From contig CANFKS010000026.1 of the NCBI GenBank assembly GCA_947447625.1, positions 1 through 41,340 of the forward strand: a stretch of DNA of 41,340 nucleotides, written 5' to 3'. This DNA is from Rhodospirillales bacterium (GTDB lineage: Bacteria > Pseudomonadota > Alphaproteobacteria > Acetobacterales > Acetobacteraceae). Below, one piece after another: positions 1 to 8,109 of the stretch. Both the position numbers and the translations under genes were made by a program. Positions within the stretch are counted from its first letter, which is position 1. Each line of letters starts with the position of its first letter. The notes under the pieces are model-generated. The model searched no databases and had not been told where the DNA came from. It worked only from the letters and a program-made list of their open reading frames with translations.

Positions 1-578
1 ATATGGCTTTCGCCGAGGCCATAGCAGTGAAACCGCTTGAGCGTGATCATGCCGGGCGCCCCGGCCATCTCCAGCAGGCGGGGGATGAACTGCTGTTCGA
101 GCATGCGATGCAGTTCGCGCGGCACGCCGGGCGAAAAGAAGAAGCGGGCGCGGCCGATGGTGATGGCAAAGCCGCAGGCGGTGCCGATCGGGTTGTCGAT
201 GAATTCGGCACCCTCGGGCAGCATCGCCTGCTTCTTGTTGTTGGGCGGCATGGTGCGGCCGCGGCTGGTGAAGAAATGCTCCATCCGGGCGAGCCATTCC
301 TCATCCAACACCAGACCGACGCCGGCGGCCTGGGCCGCAATCTCCTGGCTCAGATCATCCACCGTCGGGCCGAGGCCACCATTGACGATCACGACATCGG
401 CGCGCTCGGAGGCGAGCTTGAATGCGCTCAGCAGCGCATCGCGGTCATCGCCGACCGTGGTGCCCCAATACACGCTGAGGCCCACATCCTCCAGCTTCTG
501 CGCCATGTACGAGAAGTTGGTGTTGGTGATCTTCCCGGTGAGGACCTCGTCGCCGGTGCAGAGGATTTCGATCTTCAT
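1..578 (-). CDS. cinA: CinA-family protein (competence/damage-inducible protein A), N-terminal part
   Basis: The reading frame opens with MKIEILCTGDEVLTGKI and continues through VIVNGGLGPTVDD and FFFSPGVPRELHRM, which are hallmarks of the molybdopterin-binding-like (MoCF/COG1058) domain of CinA. About 192 residues are present and the gene runs off the left edge, so whether the C-terminal nicotinamide-nucleotide amidase domain exists cannot be seen. CinA proteins act in pyridine-nucleotide recycling (ADP-ribose and NMN hydrolysis); shorter family members may have only the N-terminal domain. The start at 578 lies 4 bases after the FAH-family stop codon, so this is the last visible gene of a five-gene minus-strand operon. 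The family assignment is secure; the exact activity is not. Confidence 0.88.
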   Translation of the reverse strand, partial: MKIEILCTGDEVLTGKITNTNFSYMAQKLEDVGLSVYWGTTVGDDRDALLSAFKLASERADVVIVNGGLGPTVDDLSQEIAAQAAGVGLVLDEEWLARMEHFFTSRGRTMPPNNKKQAMLPEGAEFIDNPIGTACGFAITIGRARFFFSPGVPRELHRMLEQQFIPRLLEMAGAPGMITLKRFHCYGLGESH

Positions 579-582
579 CCGG

Positions 583-1497
583 TCAGGCTTTCGCGTATTT
601 GCCGGTGCGCTGCGGCGCGGTTTCGGGCTTCATGCCGGCGCGCTCAAGGCGGGTGTCGCGGCCCCAGCTCCGCTTGAGATCGTCGCGCACACTGATGGCC
701 AGCGTGCCGACCTGTTCGACCGTGAGCTCGATGCGGTCGCCGTCCTGGAAGGCATGCAGGCCACGGTGATTGGTGCCGGTGGCGAGGATGTCGCCGGGCA
801 GCAGCGTGTGCACCGAGCTGACCCATTCGATGCAGCGCGCAATCTTGTGGGCCATGTCGTCGGTGTTGAAGTTCTGCTTGACCTCGCCATTGTTGGTCAA
901 GGTGATCTGCAAATTCTGCGGATCGGCGATTTCGTCGGCTGTGACGATCCAGGGCCCGATCGGAGCGAAGGTCTCGCGCGACTTCATCTGATAGAAGGCG
1001 GGCACGCCGCGGGCGGAGCCGTCGATGAAGCAGGTGTAGCCGAAGACGTAGTCCATCGCGTCGGCGGCTTTGACGTTGGTGGCGGTCTTGCCGATCACCA
1101 GCGCCAGTTCGGCCTCGCCTTCAAAGATCGAGGCGCCGACATCAGGCAGCACCATGGCATCGTTCGGGCCGATGACGGCGGTGGACGCCTTGTTGAACGC
1201 GTTGATCGGCGCGGCTTCGGTTTTGGTGCCGTCCTCCATGTAGTTGACGGCCATGCAGATGATGTTGCCGGGCCGCGGCAGCGGCGGGCGCAGCGTGACG
1301 GCCGATAGCGGGGTGGCCGTGCCGCGGGCAACGGCGGCCTCGATGCGGCCGCGATAGCGGGCGAAATCGCCGATCAGGTTGCTGATGAGGTTGTGCGGCC
1401 CGGTATGCGGCACATCGGCCACTTCGGCCGTGATGTCGACGATGCCGTCGCCCTTGACGACCCCAAGACGGAAATCATTGAAAAATGCGAGTTTCAT
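583..1497 (-). CDS. fumarylacetoacetate hydrolase family protein
   Basis: This 304-aa protein has the FAH catalytic fold (COG0179). The metal-binding E-x-E is Glu126/Glu128 in FEGEAELALVIGK and the third ligand is probably Asp159 in YTCFIDGSARG. The C-terminal family segment LLPGDILATGTNHRG is present. Members cleave C-C bonds or hydrate and decarboxylate beta-diketo and oxo acids in aromatic and sugar-acid breakdown; the substrate cannot be read from sequence. The SARG motif differs from the more usual DVSARD, which suggests a divergent subfamily. It sits between hutD (60 bases upstream) and cinA (4 bases downstream), and next to a divergent Liv-type importer that could supply its substrate (inference). 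Confidence 0.88.
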   Translation of the reverse strand: MKLAFFNDFRLGVVKGDGIVDITAEVADVPHTGPHNLISNLIGDFARYRGRIEAAVARGTATPLSAVTLRPPLPRPGNIICMAVNYMEDGTKTEAAPINAFNKASTAVIGPNDAMVLPDVGASIFEGEAELALVIGKTATNVKAADAMDYVFGYTCFIDGSARGVPAFYQMKSRETFAPIGPWIVTADEIADPQNLQITLTNNGEVKQNFNTDDMAHKIARCIEWVSSVHTLLPGDILATGTNHRGLHAFQDGDRIELTVEQVGTLAISVRDDLKRSWGRDTRLERAGMKPETAPQRTGKYAKA

Positions 1498-1557
1498 GGC
1501 GCCCTCCGCGTGTGTTCAGCAGAGAATAGAGGAGGCAGCGCCAGCGGGACAGGGGGG

Positions 1558-2082
1558 TCAGGCCGGATTGATGGTCAGGCGAACGACCATGCCATCCGGC
1601 GACACTGCGCCGCGGCCGGGGCCGGCGAGGATGATGGCGTCCTGCACGCTCGCGGTGCGCTCATCGAGGCGGAGTTCGCCCTGGAGCACGACGAGCACAT
1701 CGGCAGTGGCGCCGCCGGGGTCGATCGGGCCGCCATGGAAGCGGGTGACGCTGTGGCGATGCCGGGTGCGTTCGGTCATGGCGTTGACGACGATGCAGGG
1801 CCCGCCATGGATGCGGCAGGCAAGCGGCCAGCCGCCATCGAATGGGGTTGGCTGGCCCAAGCCTGTGATGTCGAGGGTGGCATCGGGGCCGGAAAGTGTA
1901 AATCCAGGGCCTTGGACGAGGGTGATGGTGCGGTCATGCCCGGCATAATCCGAAAACGGGGCGCAGGCATCGAGGAAGGCGAACCCGATCAGCCAGCCCG
2001 GCCCGGTCGCGATATCGGCCTTGCGCCCGGCGCCGTTGCGCCATGGCGATACCGCCAGAGCCTCACGCCGGATCAGGGTCAT
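1558..2082 (-). CDS. HutD/Ves family protein
   Basis: A 174-aa protein beginning MTLIRREALAVSPWRNGAGRK, the characteristic start of the HutD/Ves family (COG3758), a bicupin of about 180-190 residues. Typical motifs follow: GWLIGFAFLDACAPFSDYAGHDRTI (seen in the translation), then an FDGG segment before the central beta strands. HutD is linked to histidine utilisation and E. coli Ves to cold response; the biochemical role is unknown, though a ligand-sensing or flux-limiting function has been proposed. The ATG overlaps the amidotransferase stop codon as ATGA, which fixes the start and implies translational coupling. No other hut genes are visible, so a histidine role is not supported here. Confidence 0.85.
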   Translation of the reverse strand: MTLIRREALAVSPWRNGAGRKADIATGPGWLIGFAFLDACAPFSDYAGHDRTITLVQGPGFTLSGPDATLDITGLGQPTPFDGGWPLACRIHGGPCIVVNAMTERTRHRHSVTRFHGGPIDPGGATADVLVVLQGELRLDERTASVQDAIILAGPGRGAVSPDGMVVRLTINPA

Positions 2083-2813
2083 GCCGCCAGCACCCCGGTG
2101 CCGGTGAGGAAATTCAGCAGCACGCGCTCGGTGCCGGGCAAGGCGCGGTAATTGGCCGCCCGCTCGCGATCCCGCTCGCCCCAGACGATACCGAACAAAT
2201 CGGCCGTCGCCTCCGGATGGAACTGCACCGAATACCAGTTCCCCCCGTGATCCAGCGCGGCGGCAGGCAGGGTCTCGCGCGTCGCCAACACAATGGCGCC
2301 GGGCGGCGGCGCCTCCACCCGATCGTAGTTGCTGAAATGGAATGCCGCATCCGGGGCGAACCCATTGAACAGAAAATGATCCCGCCCGGCCGCCGTGCGC
2401 GTCACCGGATACGAGCCGGCCGTCACCCCATGCGGATTGACCCCGACCGTGCCGCCCTCCAGCACCGCACCCATTTGATGACCACCGCAGATGCCGAACC
2501 ACGGCTTGCCCGAGGCCCGCCAGGCGCGCAGGAAATCCATCGTACGGCCCTGCCATTCGTGCCCGGCATGCACCGAATCGATGCTGCCGCCGAGGATCAC
2601 CGCATCCACCTGCGCCACATCCGCCAACGCCTCGCCGCGATGCGGGCGGACCCCGCGATAGATGATGCGCCCGTCGAGCCCCAGGCTGGAGAGGCACAGC
2701 CGCATCCACACACTGTCGTCATCCCCCCCCGCGAGGCGGCAGAATTGATGCGGATCATAGGTCCCCTCGCCACCGAGCAGCGAAATGAACAAAACGGTGG
2801 GGCGGGCGCTCAT
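2079..2813 (-). CDS. class I glutamine amidotransferase (GATase1) protein
   Basis: A 244-aa stand-alone GATase1 domain. The nucleophile elbow GICGGHQ holds Cys109, and QFHPEA supplies His199 and Glu201, completing the Cys-His-Glu triad. Relatives include GuaA-like amidotransferases and gamma-glutamyl hydrolases such as PuuD; the substrate is unknown. The ATG at 2813 is preceded by AGAGGA and overlaps the stop of the 57-aa gene upstream; the gene in turn overlaps hutD by ATGA. A longer frame upstream exists but would overrun the small gene, so the short start is preferred. It probably removes amide nitrogen from a gamma-glutamyl or similar substrate in the pathway encoded by this operon (inference). 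Confidence 0.82.
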   Translation of the reverse strand: MSARPTVLFISLLGGEGTYDPHQFCRLAGGDDDSVWMRLCLSSLGLDGRIIYRGVRPHRGEALADVAQVDAVILGGSIDSVHAGHEWQGRTMDFLRAWRASGKPWFGICGGHQMGAVLEGGTVGVNPHGVTAGSYPVTRTAAGRDHFLFNGFAPDAAFHFSNYDRVEAPPPGAIVLATRETLPAAALDHGGNWYSVQFHPEATADLFGIVWGERDRERAANYRALPGTERVLLNFLTGTGVLAA

Positions 2814-2983
2814 GGGCTGGGTTCCTCTGGTTTTCCGGACGCGCCGGCGTCCTCGGCATCGCGGGCGCGGGCCTGCTGCTTGCGCTTGCGCAGGTTCTCG
2901 CGCAGCGCCAGCGCGGCACGCGCCTCGCGCTCGGCCTTGGCGATACGGGCGGCTTCGGTAAGGGTCGGTTTGGGATCGGGCAT
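2810..2983 (-). CDS. small charged hypothetical protein (57 aa)
   Basis: A 57-residue frame beginning MPDPKPTLTEAARIAKAERE and ending GKPEEPSP. It has no membrane segment. The middle is a run of Ala, Arg, Lys and Glu likely to form one long charged helix, followed by a flexible Pro/Glu tail. Its TGA overlaps the ATG of the amidotransferase gene (ATGA), as in the next junction, which argues that it is a real translated first gene rather than chance. I do not recognise a named family. It could be a small nucleic-acid- or protein-binding factor, or mainly a translational leader for the amidotransferase. Confidence 0.6.
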   Translation of the reverse strand: MPDPKPTLTEAARIAKAEREARAALALRENLRKRKQQARARDAEDAGASGKPEEPSP

Positions 2984-2988
2984 AGGCC

Positions 2989-3017
2989 ATTGATCCGGGG
3001 CGGGAAGGTGGCGTCAA
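2989..3017 (-). promoter_or_regulatory. predicted sigma70-type promoter of the small ORF-GATase-hutD-FAH-cinA operon
   Basis: On the minus strand TTGACG is followed 17 bases later by ATCAAT. The -35 box is strong and the -10 weak (three of six consensus positions). Initiation about 7 bases downstream would fall at the ATG at 2983, so the transcript could be leaderless. The prediction rests on motif and spacing only. Confidence 0.4.
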
Positions 3018-3131
3018 GACCTCGTTGGGTTCCGTGCGGATTCATAGTTCCTTGAGAAGCCGGGTCGTGTTATCTCTGTTACGGATTTTGGCCGGTGAGG
3101 CCCCTAAACCCTTGGGAGCAAACGTTTAAAA

Positions 3132-4319
3132 ATGTTAACAAATGTTGCGGTCGCGCTTGCGATGAGCGTACTCGTTGCCACCACAGCCCTGGCGCAGCCG
3201 ATCAAGGTCGGGCTGACCGGGCCGTTCACCGGCGGATCCGCCTCGATGGGCGTCTCCATGCGTGACGGTGTGAAGCTCGCGGTCGGCGAAATCAACAAGG
3301 CCGGCGGCATCATGGGCCGCCAGATCGCCCTCGTGGAGCGCGACGACGAGGCCAAGAACGAGATCGGCGTGCAGATCGCGCAGGAGTTGATCAACAAGGA
3401 GCAGGTCGTAGCCACCCTCGGCTTCATCAACACCGGCGTCGCCCTCGCATCGCAGCGCTTCTATCAGGAAGCCGAAATCCCGGTGCTGAACAACGTCGCC
3501 ACCGGCACGGCGATCACGGGGCAGTTCAAGGCCCCCAACTACATTTTCCGCACCGCGGCCAATGACCTGATCCAGAGCGCCATGATCGCCAACGAGGCGA
3601 TCAAGCGGCAGGGCTTCAAGGCGCCGGCCATCCTGGCCGACAGCACCAATTACGGCCAACTCGGCCGTGAAGACCTGGTGCGCGCCCTGACCGGGCTCGG
3701 CGTCAAGACGGTGGCCGAGGAAAAATTCAACATCGGCGACACCGACATGACGGCGCAGTTGCTGCGCGCCAAGCAGGCCGGCGCCGACGTGATCCTGACC
3801 TACGCAATCGGCCCGGAACTGGCGCAGATCGCCAACGGCATGGCCAAGCTCGGCTGGAAAGTGCCCATGATCGGCTCCTGGACGCTTTCGATGGCGACCT
3901 TCATCGACAATGCCGGCGCCAACGGCGAAGGCGCGATGATGCCGCAGACCTTCATCCAGACCGGCAACACCGCCAAGCGCAAGGTCTTCATCGAATCCTA
4001 CCAGGCGGCCTACAAGGTGGATCGCATCCCCTCGCCGGTTTCGGCCGCGCAGGGCTATGACAGCGTGTTCCTCCTCAAGGCCGCGATCGAGCAGGCGAAA
4101 TCGACCGACGGCGCCAAGATCCGCGCCGCCCTCGAAAACCTCCAAACCAAGGTTGACGGCGTGGTGACGGTGTATGACCGCCCTTACTCGCCCGCCGACC
4201 ATGAGGCGATCAGCAACAACATCCCCGTCTTCGGCGTGGTCAAGGGCGGCCGCGTCGTGGTGGCCCACGAGGACGACATCGCCGGCGACAAGGCCGTGCG
4301 GGTGAAGCCGAAAAACTAA
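3132..4319 (+). CDS. livK: branched-chain amino acid-type ABC transporter substrate-binding protein
   Basis: A 395-aa periplasmic binding protein of the LivJ/LivK type (Peripla_BP_6). An export signal covers about residues 1-21 and ends ATTALA before QPIKVGLTGPFTGG, the classic first strand of this family. Conserved pieces follow, such as MRDGVKLAVGEINKAGGI and the domain-2 strand region ADVILTYAIGPE. The signal lacks an N-terminal Lys or Arg. In-frame lysines lie just upstream, but no start codon occurs before the TAA at 3105, so the ATG at 3132 is kept (GGGAG lies about 13 bases upstream). It heads a complete importer operon. The ligand may be a branched-chain amino acid, an amide or a small organic acid; sequence does not decide. 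Confidence 0.9.
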   Translation: MLTNVAVALAMSVLVATTALAQPIKVGLTGPFTGGSASMGVSMRDGVKLAVGEINKAGGIMGRQIALVERDDEAKNEIGVQIAQELINKEQVVATLGFINTGVALASQRFYQEAEIPVLNNVATGTAITGQFKAPNYIFRTAANDLIQSAMIANEAIKRQGFKAPAILADSTNYGQLGREDLVRALTGLGVKTVAEEKFNIGDTDMTAQLLRAKQAGADVILTYAIGPELAQIANGMAKLGWKVPMIGSWTLSMATFIDNAGANGEGAMMPQTFIQTGNTAKRKVFIESYQAAYKVDRIPSPVSAAQGYDSVFLLKAAIEQAKSTDGAKIRAALENLQTKVDGVVTVYDRPYSPADHEAISNNIPVFGVVKGGRVVVAHEDDIAGDKAVRVKPKN

Positions 4320-4349
4320 CCCGTCAGGGCGCTGCTGCCGAGGTTTTTG

Positions 4350-4384
4350 GCTCCTTTTCCCGTATAAAAGGAGCGTCTTTTCTT
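4350..4384 (+). terminator. intercistronic hairpin with T-rich tail between livK and livH
   Basis: GCTCCTTTT (4350-4358) and AAAAGGAGC (4366-4374) pair perfectly over 9 bp around a 7-base loop, followed by GTCTTTTCTT. This resembles a partial rho-independent terminator. In this position such a structure is expected to let the binding protein be made in excess over the membrane subunits (inference). Confidence 0.6.
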
Positions 4385-4400
4385 GACCTCGGAGTACTCG

Positions 4401-5273
4401 ATGCAGGTTCTCGCGCAGCTCCTGGTGAGCGGCATCGCCGTCGGCATGATCTACGGCGTGATCGCCTTCGGCTATCAATTGACGTTCGCGACGTCCAAGA
4501 CCCTGAATTTCGGCCAGGGCGAGGCGCTGATGCTGGGCTCGCTGGTCGGGCTCTCCGTGGTCACCATCACGGGCTACTGGATCATGCTGCCGATCGTGCT
4601 CGCCTTCGGCATGATCCAGGGCGCGGTGGTGGAGCGGCTCGGCGTGCGCCAGGCGATCAAGACCAAATCCGAGGCGGGCTGGATCATGGCCACGATCGCG
4701 CTCGGGATCATTTTCAAAAACCTGGCCGAGAACATCTGGGGCCGCGATGCGCTGAAATTCCCCTCGCCGCTGCCCGAGGCGCCATTGTCGTTCATGGGCG
4801 TCAATGTGCTGCCGATGGAGGTGGTGATCGTCTTCGGGGCGCTCGCCATGATGCTGCTGGTGGAGGTCTTCAACCGGCGCTCGATCTACGGCAAGGCCGT
4901 GGTCGCCACCGCGAACGACCGCGACGCCGCGGGGCTGATGGGGATCAACACCTCCCTGGTGATCACCTTCTCCTACGCCCTGTCCTCGATGACGGCGGCC
5001 TTTGCCGGGGTTCTGGTGGCACCGGTGACATTGACCGGCGCGTCGATGGGCGGCGCGCTCGGGCTGAAGGCCTTTGCGGTGGCGATCATCGGCGGCTTGT
5101 CCTCGGGCATGGGCGTGGTGGTCGGCGGGCTGATCCTGGGGATCACCGAGACGCTGACCGGGTATTATCTATCGACCGGCTACAAGGATGTGCCGGGGCT
5201 GGTGCTGTTGCTGCTGGTGTTGTCGCTCAAACCCTCGGGCCTGTTCGGCTCGGCGACGATCAAGAAGGTCTGA
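4401..5273 (+). CDS. livH: branched-chain amino acid-type ABC transporter permease LivH
   Basis: A 290-aa inner-membrane permease of the LivH family (BPD_transp_2). It has about eight hydrophobic segments and family motifs: SGIAVGMIYGVIAFGYQLTF near the N-terminus, LNFGQGEALMLGS, and the C-terminal KAFAVAIIGGLSSGMGVVVGG block that contacts the ATPase. The ATG at 4401 is chosen because GGAG lies 6 bases upstream; an in-frame TTG at 4383 would overlap the tail of the preceding hairpin. It forms the translocation channel with the LivM half of the next gene, whose start follows 4 bases after this stop codon. Confidence 0.92.
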   Translation: MQVLAQLLVSGIAVGMIYGVIAFGYQLTFATSKTLNFGQGEALMLGSLVGLSVVTITGYWIMLPIVLAFGMIQGAVVERLGVRQAIKTKSEAGWIMATIALGIIFKNLAENIWGRDALKFPSPLPEAPLSFMGVNVLPMEVVIVFGALAMMLLVEVFNRRSIYGKAVVATANDRDAAGLMGINTSLVITFSYALSSMTAAFAGVLVAPVTLTGASMGGALGLKAFAVAIIGGLSSGMGVVVGGLILGITETLTGYYLSTGYKDVPGLVLLLLVLSLKPSGLFGSATIKKV

Positions 5274-5277
5274 GGCG

Positions 5278-7239
5278 ATGAAGCGGATTGCTGTTCTGGC
5301 GGGAATCGCCGCGGCGCTGGTGTTTCCGTTCGTGGTCACGAGCCCGTACTATCTGCATCTGGTGGTGGTGATCGCGATCTTCTCGATCGTCACGCTGGGG
5401 CTCGATATCGTGTTCGGCTACACCGGCGAGGTCTCGCTCGGGCATGCCGCGCTGTTCGGGGTGGGCGCCTATACGGCCGGCGTGCTGGCGTTCCAGTTCG
5501 AAATCGGCTTCTGGCTGGCGATCCCGGCGGCAATCGTCGTGGCCCTGGCGTTCGGCGCGCTGCTGGCCTTGCCGGCCCTGCGGGTGACGGGGCCGTACTT
5601 GGCGATGGTGACGCTGGCATTCGGCACGATTGTCGCGATCCTCATCAACGAGATGACGTTCCTGACCAACGGGCCGCTCGGGATTTCGCTGCAAAAGCCG
5701 ATGTTTGTCGACCTGCGGACGTGGCTGCCGTTCCTGGAACTGTCGCGGCCGCGGATGCGCGATATCGCGTTCTATTACGTGGTGGCGGCGTCGTTCGGGC
5801 TGGTGCTGCTGGTGGTGAACCGCCTGCTGGCGTCGCGCTATGGCCGGGCGTTCGAGGCGCTGCGGGACAGCCCGATCGCATCCGATTGCATGGGGGTCAG
5901 CGTCTACCGCCACAAGGTGCTGGCCTTCGTGATGTCGGCCGGGTTCGCAGGCTTCGCGGGCGTGTTGTTCGCCTATTCGGAGCAATATATCGCGCCCAAT
6001 AATTTCAGTTTCGAGTTGTCGATCCAGTTCCTGCTCGCAGTGACAATGGGGGGGCGGAAGTCGCGCGTCGGGCCGGTGCTGGGCGCGGCGATCGTGGTCT
6101 ATCTGCCGAACCTGCTGGCCGATATCGACCAGTTCCGCGCCGTGGCCGGCGGTGTGGCGGCCATCGCGGTGCTGGCGGGCGGATGGCGGATGCTGCGGGT
6201 GCCGGAGGAGCGGCTGCGCACGGCGGTGCCGGTGGTGCTGTGCATCGGGTTTTTCGTCTTTTCGCTGATGCTGCAAAAGATCACGGACTACAAACTCACC
6301 GTGTTCGGGCTGATGATCCTCTTCATGGTGTATTATTTGCCTGAGGGGATCTGGGGCTTCGTGAAGGCGGGGCTCGCGCGGCTGATGCCGAGCCCGCCCG
6401 CCGCGGTGGCGCGCGGGGATGACGCACATGTGTGGTCCGCCACCGCGCCGGTGGTGGCGGAGGGTCGGGCACTGCTCGAAGTGCAGACCATCACGATGCA
6501 GTTCGGCGGCCTCAAGGCGCTCGACAGCGTGCAACTAACCGTGATGCCCGGCACGATCCACGGCCTGATCGGGCCCAACGGGTCCGGCAAATCCACCATG
6601 ATGAATGTCCTGACCGGCATCTACACGCCGACCTCGGGCGCCGTGGTGTTCGAGGGCCACGAGATCCAGGGGCGCACACCCTCGGACATCGCAGGCACCG
6701 GCATCGCGCGGACCTTCCAGAACGTGCAGTTGTTCGGCGAGTTGAGCCTGCTGGAGAACATCATGGTCGGGCTCAACCATGTCTATCGCGGAACCGTGGG
6801 CGATGTGGCGCTCGCCACCCCGCGGGCGCGCCGCGAGGAGCAGGCTGCGCGGCTCAGGGCCGCCAGCCTGCTGCGCTTCGTCGGGCTGGAGGCGCTGGCC
6901 CATGAGGAGGCGCGCAATCTGCCCTACGGCAAGCAGCGCCTGCTCGAAATCGCGCGGGCCCTCGCGCTCGATCCCAAACTCCTGCTGCTCGATGAGCCGG
7001 CCGCAGGGCTGACGGCGCCCGATATCCGGGAGTTGATCGATATCATCCGGAAAATCCGCGACCACGGGATCACGCTGATCCTGATCGAACATCACATGGA
7101 TGTGGTCATGACGCTGTCCGACACGGTCACGGTGCTCGATTTCGGCCAGAAAATCGCCGAGGGCGTGCCGGCCGCGGTGCAGGCGGATCCCAAGGTGATC
7201 GCCGCCTATCTCGGCGGCAGCCATGCCGAAGCGGCTTGA
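5278..7239 (+). CDS. livM-livG: fused LivM permease - LivG ATPase of a branched-chain amino acid-type ABC transporter
   Basis: A single 653-aa frame joins two subunits that are separate in E. coli. Residues about 1-380 are LivM: membrane segments, GYTGEVSLGHAALFGVGAY, an EALRDSPIASDCMG cytoplasmic loop, and two extra hydrophobic segments before the linker. Residues about 400-653 are LivG: Walker A GPNGSGKS at about 432-439, LPYGKQRLLEIARAL as signature, LLLLDEPAAGL as Walker B, and a switch His in LIEHHMD. The start at 5278 lies 4 bases after livH, so an in-frame extension back into livH is rejected. The fusion fixes one permease half to one ATPase half; LivF supplies the other ATPase. Confidence 0.92.
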   Translation: MKRIAVLAGIAAALVFPFVVTSPYYLHLVVVIAIFSIVTLGLDIVFGYTGEVSLGHAALFGVGAYTAGVLAFQFEIGFWLAIPAAIVVALAFGALLALPALRVTGPYLAMVTLAFGTIVAILINEMTFLTNGPLGISLQKPMFVDLRTWLPFLELSRPRMRDIAFYYVVAASFGLVLLVVNRLLASRYGRAFEALRDSPIASDCMGVSVYRHKVLAFVMSAGFAGFAGVLFAYSEQYIAPNNFSFELSIQFLLAVTMGGRKSRVGPVLGAAIVVYLPNLLADIDQFRAVAGGVAAIAVLAGGWRMLRVPEERLRTAVPVVLCIGFFVFSLMLQKITDYKLTVFGLMILFMVYYLPEGIWGFVKAGLARLMPSPPAAVARGDDAHVWSATAPVVAEGRALLEVQTITMQFGGLKALDSVQLTVMPGTIHGLIGPNGSGKSTMMNVLTGIYTPTSGAVVFEGHEIQGRTPSDIAGTGIARTFQNVQLFGELSLLENIMVGLNHVYRGTVGDVALATPRARREEQAARLRAASLLRFVGLEALAHEEARNLPYGKQRLLEIARALALDPKLLLLDEPAAGLTAPDIRELIDIIRKIRDHGITLILIEHHMDVVMTLSDTVTVLDFGQKIAEGVPAAVQADPKVIAAYLGGSHAEAA

Positions 7240-7252
7240 GGGGGACGGGGCA

Positions 7253-7975
7253 ATGCTGAAAGTCGAGAACCTCGTCGCGGGGTATGGCAAGGTCCAGGTG
7301 CTGCAGGATGTCTCGCTGGAGGTCCCGCAAGGCAGCCTGGTCACGCTGATCGGCTCCAACGGAGCCGGCAAAACCACGACGCTGCGGGCGGTCTGCGGCA
7401 TGATCGCCGCACAATCCGGCCGCATCATGCTCGACGGCGCCGAGATCACCGGCCTCGCGCCGCATCAAATCACCCGCCGCGGGCTGGCCCATTCCCCCGA
7501 GGGGCGGCGCGTGTTCCCAACCCTGCCGGTGGCCGACAACCTCCTGCTCGGCGCGTTCACCCGCGTTACAGGCAGCCGGCCGAAGGGCGATGTGGCGCGT
7601 GATCTTGACCGCATGTACGCCATGTTCCCGCGCCTGGCGGAGCGTCGGGCGCAATTGGCCGGCACGCTGTCCGGCGGCGAACAACAGATGCTGGCGATGG
7701 CGCGCGCGCTGATGCTGGCGCCGCTGGTGCTGCTGCTCGACGAGCCCTCGATGGGCCTCGCGCCGCGCCTGGTGGAGGAGGTGTTCAGCATCATCGCCCG
7801 CCTCAAGGCCGAGCGCGTGACGATGCTGCTGGTCGAACAATTCGCCGCAGCAGCGCTCGATGTGGCCGATTTCGGCTATGTCCTGGAGAACGGCCGGGTG
7901 ACGGCCTCAGGACCGGCAGCGGCGTTGAAGAACGATCCGGCCGTGCGGGCGGCCTATCTGGGGACGGCACATTAA
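7253..7975 (+). CDS. livF: branched-chain amino acid-type ABC transporter ATPase LivF
   Basis: A 240-aa ATPase starting MLKVENLVAGYGKVQVLQD. It has Walker A GSNGAGKTT, the LivF-specific SPEGRRVFPTLPVADNLLLGA block, signature LSGGEQQMLAMARAL and Walker B LLLDEPSMGLAP. The ATG at 7253 is preceded by a purine-rich GAGGGGGACGGGG stretch; an in-frame ATG at 7223 overlaps livG and is less likely. This is the last gene of the livKH(MG)F operon and is followed at once by the A/T palindrome at 7981. Confidence 0.93.
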   Translation: MLKVENLVAGYGKVQVLQDVSLEVPQGSLVTLIGSNGAGKTTTLRAVCGMIAAQSGRIMLDGAEITGLAPHQITRRGLAHSPEGRRVFPTLPVADNLLLGAFTRVTGSRPKGDVARDLDRMYAMFPRLAERRAQLAGTLSGGEQQMLAMARALMLAPLVLLLDEPSMGLAPRLVEEVFSIIARLKAERVTMLLVEQFAAAALDVADFGYVLENGRVTASGPAAALKNDPAVRAAYLGTAH

Positions 7976-7980
7976 CAAGA

Positions 7981-8019
7981 AAGCGCTTCTTTTTTGAAAA
8001 AAAGAAGCAAAAAACTTTT
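7981..8019 (+). repeat. A/T-rich palindromic element, copy 1
   Basis: The element reads AAGCGCTTC, a T run, a 2-base loop, an A run, GAAGC, an A run and CTTTT. Its stem pairs 11 bp (7985-7995 with 7998-8008). It starts 6 bases after the livF stop codon and nearly repeats at 8110-8150 and 22973-23013 in the opposite orientation. The position between convergent genes suggests a 3'-end or terminator role, though the tail in this orientation is A-rich rather than T-rich. Confidence 0.75.
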
Positions 8020-8042
8020 CTCCGTTTGGCATTGCGGGCAAT

Positions 8043-8078
8043 GGCCAGTGAGATACGCCCAGCCATAGTTCACTGGCC
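8043..8078. repeat. 9-bp inverted repeat between the two A/T palindromes
   Basis: GGCCAGTGA (8043-8051) and TCACTGGCC (8070-8078) are perfect inverted arms with an 18-base spacer. The same GGCCAGTGA word also lies about 30 bases before palindrome copy 3 (near 22946), so it may belong to a larger element. Confidence 0.45.
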
Positions 8079-8109
8079 TCGGCCTCTCCAGGTCGATCAC
8101 TGACCGGAC

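Noticed and set aside
7803-8066. Short frames translated through the A/T palindromes (FFSKKKRF-type endings)
   Set aside because: Their endings arise from the repeat itself and have no start signal; such spurious proteins appear wherever the element occurs.
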